Below, piece by piece: positions 9,104 through 13,095 of a stretch of 13,095 nt of DNA. Both the position numbers and the translations under genes were made by a program. Below the pieces are notes generated by a model. That model worked only from the letters and a program-made list of their open reading frames with translations, had not been told where the DNA came from and did no database searches. Each line of letters starts with the position of its first letter. The stretch's first letter is position 1. The DNA is taken from NCBI GenBank assembly GCA_004335635.1, contig QAXH01006132.1, positions 4,781-17,875 of the forward strand. The letters are read 5' to 3'. This DNA is from Chloromonas sp. AAM2. Taxonomy: Eukaryota > Chlorophyta > Chlorophyceae > Chlamydomonadales > Chlamydomonadaceae.

Positions 9104-9534
9104 CGGAAAGAAGGAGGCGTAAGTAAGGAGGCCGGGTGGTTAAGCCCAACCCCCATGCTGTCAGTTCCATCACTCCTGTCAAACTACTCCATGGCTCAGA
9201 TTACCCGCCCATTCCATACATTTGATCAACCGCTGGTGAAGTCATTGTCCAAGCATCTGTCTCAAACCTTTAGATATATCTTTGTCCCCTGATGTTGACC
9301 AGGCGTCCGTCACGCAGTCCAATCAAAGTAACATTAATAACCCAATGAGCAGTCAAGGGGAGGCTGAGTTGCTTGATGACCGAATCTCCCAATAATGATG
9401 GTTAACAGACCCCCAGGGGTGTGATTCCCCTTACTGTCACTGTAACATGTCTGCTTCCTGGGCCGCTGCAAGATGTCCAAGGTCTCTGAAGGTCTGTATG
9501 GTCGTCTGTTCACAAGATGCCGGCAAGTGCACCT
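9104..9534. other. probable 3' flank of the copine gene, no gene seen
   Basis: The right end should be the 3' untranslated region of the minus-strand copine gene. I find no TGTAA polyadenylation motif on the minus strand within about 350 bases of the stop. No open frame here carries recognisable motifs. Confidence 0.45.
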
Positions 9535-12500
9535 TCAGAGTGTTGGTGGGGCAGTAGGCTGCATTGGCGGTGGTGCCGGCAGCGGTATGTTGCGAGCGCG
9601 TGTGTAGGCCAGGAACTGCCCTGGCAGCTCGGCCAGCAGCTCGGCAGCCAGAGCCTCCCCGTTATTACGGAACTTGCGGAACTCAACAAACTGCAGCCAC
9701 ACGTACAAGGAAGCAGTGACAGCTGGAGTGCCTGAAAAAAGACAGCCAGGCAACCTTCAGGTTGAGTTCCCTGATTTTCAGGCAAGCGCTGAGTGTCTCT
9801 CTGCTGCCTTTAGAAACAAGCCCTGCCCCTTTATCCCATTGCATAGAAAGGCTGCAGGAACAAGAAAGGAGAGAACCTCCAGACCAGGAAATTTGGCCTG
9901 ACAACTATCCCGAGGCAAGGAATGCTTCTCAAAGTTACATGCTTGCCGGCCTGCTCTAGTACCACATCGTGGCAATGCCGTGATGTAACCACTACACCTA
10001 GCCTTGCAAGATATCCCCACAGCAGCGCACCTGGACAATGTCCCTCTCAGCAACCCTGCCGTTGTGTGTGAGCCTCGTCTTGTCGCCGTCCAGCTGTTCC
10101 ATGTTCTCGAAGTTTGCATCTCCAATGCCCACAATTAGGATGGACATGGGCAGACTGCTTGCATCAATGACTGCCTCAATGGTCTCCTGCAACAGATCAA
10201 GCCGATGGACACACTGGTGGCTTGTCGGTGTGATGATAGATGTGCCCAGAAAGGAATGGGATTAACGAAGTGTTGGACCATCATGGCGAGTGTGTCATGC
10301 GGACCCAATATTCATGCCTAGTCTCCTGACCGTCAAAAGAGGCAAGCGCCAGAGCACTTGCAACTCAATAGATACAGCCGTCAAGAACAGAGGGTTAACG
10401 TGCTTTTGTTACGGGCTTGCCGATGATTGCACCCTCTGCAACTGGTCGGTTGGCAAGCTGCGCATGGCGTCTGGTTTGCCGCGCAACCTGCGGCACCATG
10501 TACATTTTCAATCATCACCATGCTCGCCTCACCGTCATGTCCATAATTTCACCGTCCGTGAGGATAAGTAGCACGTTATACTTCAGGTGGGCGGTCGGCT
10601 GTGAGGCAACAGCACTTGCGGCACGGATGACAGGGGCGAACAAAGTGGGACCTGCACGAGCAAGCAGACGAGCAAGCGATTGGGTGGGTCGCAAGCTGAC
10701 TTGCATTCCACTTGTGCATGACCTGCAGAAGCGACGAAGAATCACCAGATGATGCGTGTGAAAAGAATACAGGACGGTCAGCCGGCAAGAAGGAGAGCGT
10801 TCATGTGAATCTGTGCCTTACCTGACAATCGCCAGGCAGAAATTGCCTGGCGGTATGCCGTCATGATCCCCCCCACACCCGTGCACAGCGCATCGGGCCG
10901 GTCGTTGAGCGGGAAGCAGTGGGAGACGGGCGCGTTGCCGCGTGCACCCCCAAAGCCAAACGCCGGGAACAGCCTGTCACTGTCGTAGTACTCCAACACA
11001 CGACCCACGCCATTCAACGCCTCCTCGTAAGGGGTGTAGCCGCCTGCGAACAGGAAAGGGACTTGACAAAAAGTGGAGGCGGTGCACAAGCCAAGACACC
11101 CACTGCTCAAGACTGGGAAACAAAGGGGTAGGCTCAAGCTGATGGCAGAGGGGAACGAAGGCGCTTAAATGGAAAGTGAAGGTGACACTAAGGCAGAGCA
11201 ACGATTTGACTGTGGCAGAAACACCAGCACGCACAGGACGTGCAGAAGGCACAGGCTCCCTATGCGCTCTGGCATGCGAACGACTGACTGCATCGCATGT
11301 CTGACCTGGCATTGCGTAGTGCAGTGACGCCGGGTCGTTTGGCGGTCTGTTGGACGCCGTGAAGTCCACTGCCACCAGGAAGGATATCTCAGTGCCAGCG
11401 CTGATGTAGTCCAGGAAGGAGGGCTGGGAGGCAACTGCCCACGAGCGCACCAACAGGGAGCCAAGGCCACTGGAGGGCTTGTCAGGCAATGCCAGGGGCA
11501 TGGGCGTGGAGGATTTAAAGGCAGCATCTGCACGTGAAAATGATTGCAGAGGCCAGGAAGGGAAGTAAAACAAAGTTGTTGCTGGATATGAGTGGTTCTC
11601 AAGAGCCATCCACCTGTGCTACGCTGTGCAATGGCGACAAGGATGGGACAGCTGGAAGGCAAGCAGAGCAGCGACCATGCTAGCCAGACGTTACGGCAAG
11701 CCCAATGCCTTTGAACCGCGCTGGACAGCCCACAACTGAGTGCTTACAGGTCGCCCTGCATATGAGAGCCACCCACCAAGCTTTGCTGCGGACGTCTCCA
11801 CTTGGCCCATCATCCTGGGCTTGCCTGTTGATTCGTAGTCTAGGACCTGAGCAAAGGAAGAAGGAGAGCCATCACAGACAGGCAGAAAGCATGCTGAACT
11901 GTACTGCCTGTTTCATGTATGCTTGTGCCTAACTCCTCTCTTTGTCGGCAGACCAGGAGACGCTGACATTACAACAGGTTTGCAGCCCCAGCCCCACAAA
12001 TTGCATTCCCAACGCCATGAACTCTCATTACGCCACCTTCAACAATGACTGTCCGTGCGAAAGTTGAATCTGTATCTGTATGCTTGCCAAGTGCGTTTGT
12101 GGCAGCCTGAGCCATACAGTGCTCTCGTGTAGCCAGAACAAGCTGCGACTAGTGCAAGTACCGCCACACACTACCTATCTCAGCCACACGACTCAAGGGA
12201 GTCCATCTTGATATTCCTCACCTTTATGAGCAGCGGTCTGTACGGGTCCCCGTTGTTGAGCTGTGTGGCCCTGAGGCTGAAGGGTGCCCACTGGGGGTTC
12301 AGGTTGTTGTGGCGCACCTCGGTCTTGAACAGGGGCTGCCAACCTACTGCTCCATCGCCCTACCAGAAAACAAAAACAGGCGAATTGTGAGGCAATGACT
12401 GTGATAGACATATAACTGTGGTCAGTGGCATGTGCATGCCCTGTCCAGTCCTGCCAGGCACAGGTCTGAGCATAAGTTCCCAAACTTGGGAGAGCAGTGC

Positions 12501-13070
12501 CAGACCACGCGTGCTGTCTGGACCCTTGACTGCCATGTTCCATGTGTGTATGCGCCTGTGCACGTGCACTTGCCTGCTGCTTTTTAGATATCTCGATGAA
12601 TGGGTCGCTCTTTGACATGATTTCGATGTTTTTGAGGCCCGAGGCCGCCAGCTGGCATGTGATCACCTCGCGAGCGCTGCTCAACTCCTCAACTGACAGG
12701 ATCGCCTGCACAGGTTGCAGTCAGGGTGAGCGGGTGCAAGATTGGGCAAGCTAAGACCACCAAGCCCTTGACTGGAGTCCAGGTGCAGGCAGGATACTCG
12801 ATGCTGTCATACAGTGATATGCTAGGGCCCAAGCCCATCAGGCGATGAAGTTGAGCACTCTGCCTTTCAATGCTTGGGAGCTGTGCCGCATGCTGACGCC
12901 ATCGTACTGTTTGCTGGTGCATGCGATTACTGGCATAGAGGTCTGTACGCCCTCTGTGTTTCACTGACCGTTGACGCGTGTGCGCTGCGTGTGTTGAGCT
13001 TGCATGTGAGCCTGTGGTCCTTGCTGGTCACCAGCTCGGACAGGACAAGGGAGCACTCGCCAAGGAAATC
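9535..13070 (-). CDS. copine (C2A end, C2B, vWA), 5' end outside the window
   Basis: The nine minus-strand exons are 13070-12969, 12705-12574, 12359-12222, 11846-11777, 11527-11306, 11043-10822, 10651-10533, 10186-10031 and 9690-9535. They give 438 residues with all junctions in frame and a TGA stop. Residues 1-34 are the end of C2A ([19 protein letters not shown]). C2B spans about 35-150 ([35 protein letters not shown]). The copine vWA domain follows: [15 protein letters not shown] with the MIDAS-like Asp202, Thr204 and Ser206, then [38 protein letters not shown] and [12 protein letters not shown]. Copines are cytosolic proteins that dock on phospholipid membranes through C2 domains and bind partners through vWA. 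Plant members (BONZAI) act in membrane homeostasis and defence signalling. The C2B calcium loops look degraded. The first exon(s), with most of C2A and any N-terminal lipidation site, lie beyond the right edge. Confidence 0.95.
12360..12573 (-). other. GC-AG intron in the copine gene
   Basis: The upstream exon ends AAGCAGCAG and the intron begins gcaagtgcac, the typical context of a GC donor. It ends in ttttctggtag. Joining here gives EISKKQQ followed by [15 protein letters not shown], which matches the continuous C2B strand of copines. A GT donor nearby would lose the frame or insert unrelated residues. Confidence 0.8.
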
Positions 13071-13095
13071 CTGAAGCAAGAGAGTAAGCACGCAC

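Noticed and set aside
9181..9534. Missing TGTAA polyadenylation motif after the copine and RAMA-CW stop codons
   Set aside because: It is true by eye for a few hundred bases, but 3' ends are unknown and other signals are used, so it neither identifies nor excludes a lineage.
9691..9753. Longer last copine exon starting after the T-rich acceptor near 9733
   Set aside because: It would insert residues between DIVQ and FVEFRKF, which are contiguous in copines; the acceptor ending at 9691 gives the exact join.
10822..11527. Exons 5 and 6 of the copine gene both 222 bases, exons 8 and 9 both 156
   Set aside because: The encoded sequences are unrelated parts of the vWA fold, so equal length is coincidence, not exon duplication.

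Overview
The window looks like nuclear DNA of a eukaryotic micro-alga, most likely a chlorophyte. The evidence is three intron-rich genes with introns of about 90 to 380 bases and canonical splice sites, repeat-laden spacers with a minisatellite and a CA microsatellite, and protein families typical of green algae (a copine, a METTL24-like membrane-anchored methyltransferase, and a RAMA plus CW chromatin reader). No bacterial-style operon, rRNA, CRISPR array or intact transposase is visible. I cannot name the species.

All three confident genes lie on the minus strand. (1) Positions 295 to 1727 hold the 5' part of a METTL24-like methyltransferase with an N-terminal signal anchor. Its 3' end runs off the left edge through an intron that probably contains a 21-bp minisatellite at 1-177. 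(2) Positions 4763 to 6878 hold a complete six-exon gene for a 365-residue protein joining a RAMA domain, a predicted reader of N6-methyladenine DNA, to a C-terminal CW zinc finger, a family that often reads methylated histone H3K4. (3) Positions 9535 to 13070 hold the last nine exons of a copine (end of C2A, C2B, vWA). Its first exons lie beyond the right edge.

I rebuilt the exon chains by hand from splice sites, reading phase and family conservation. Every junction in the three genes keeps the frame. Two introns, one in the methyltransferase and one in the copine, use GC instead of GT at the 5' splice site.

The spacers (1728-4762 and 6879-9534) contain no gene I recognise. The first holds two diverged copies of a tRNA-derived, SINE-like repeat with box-B sequences, a G-rich direct repeat and a CA microsatellite. 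The second holds a strong hairpin at 7625-7664 and a weak, phase-compatible three-exon open frame on the minus strand (7903-9103) that I cannot identify. The three genes show no shared pathway. The most interesting item is the RAMA-CW protein, which could tie adenine methylation of DNA to histone methylation.
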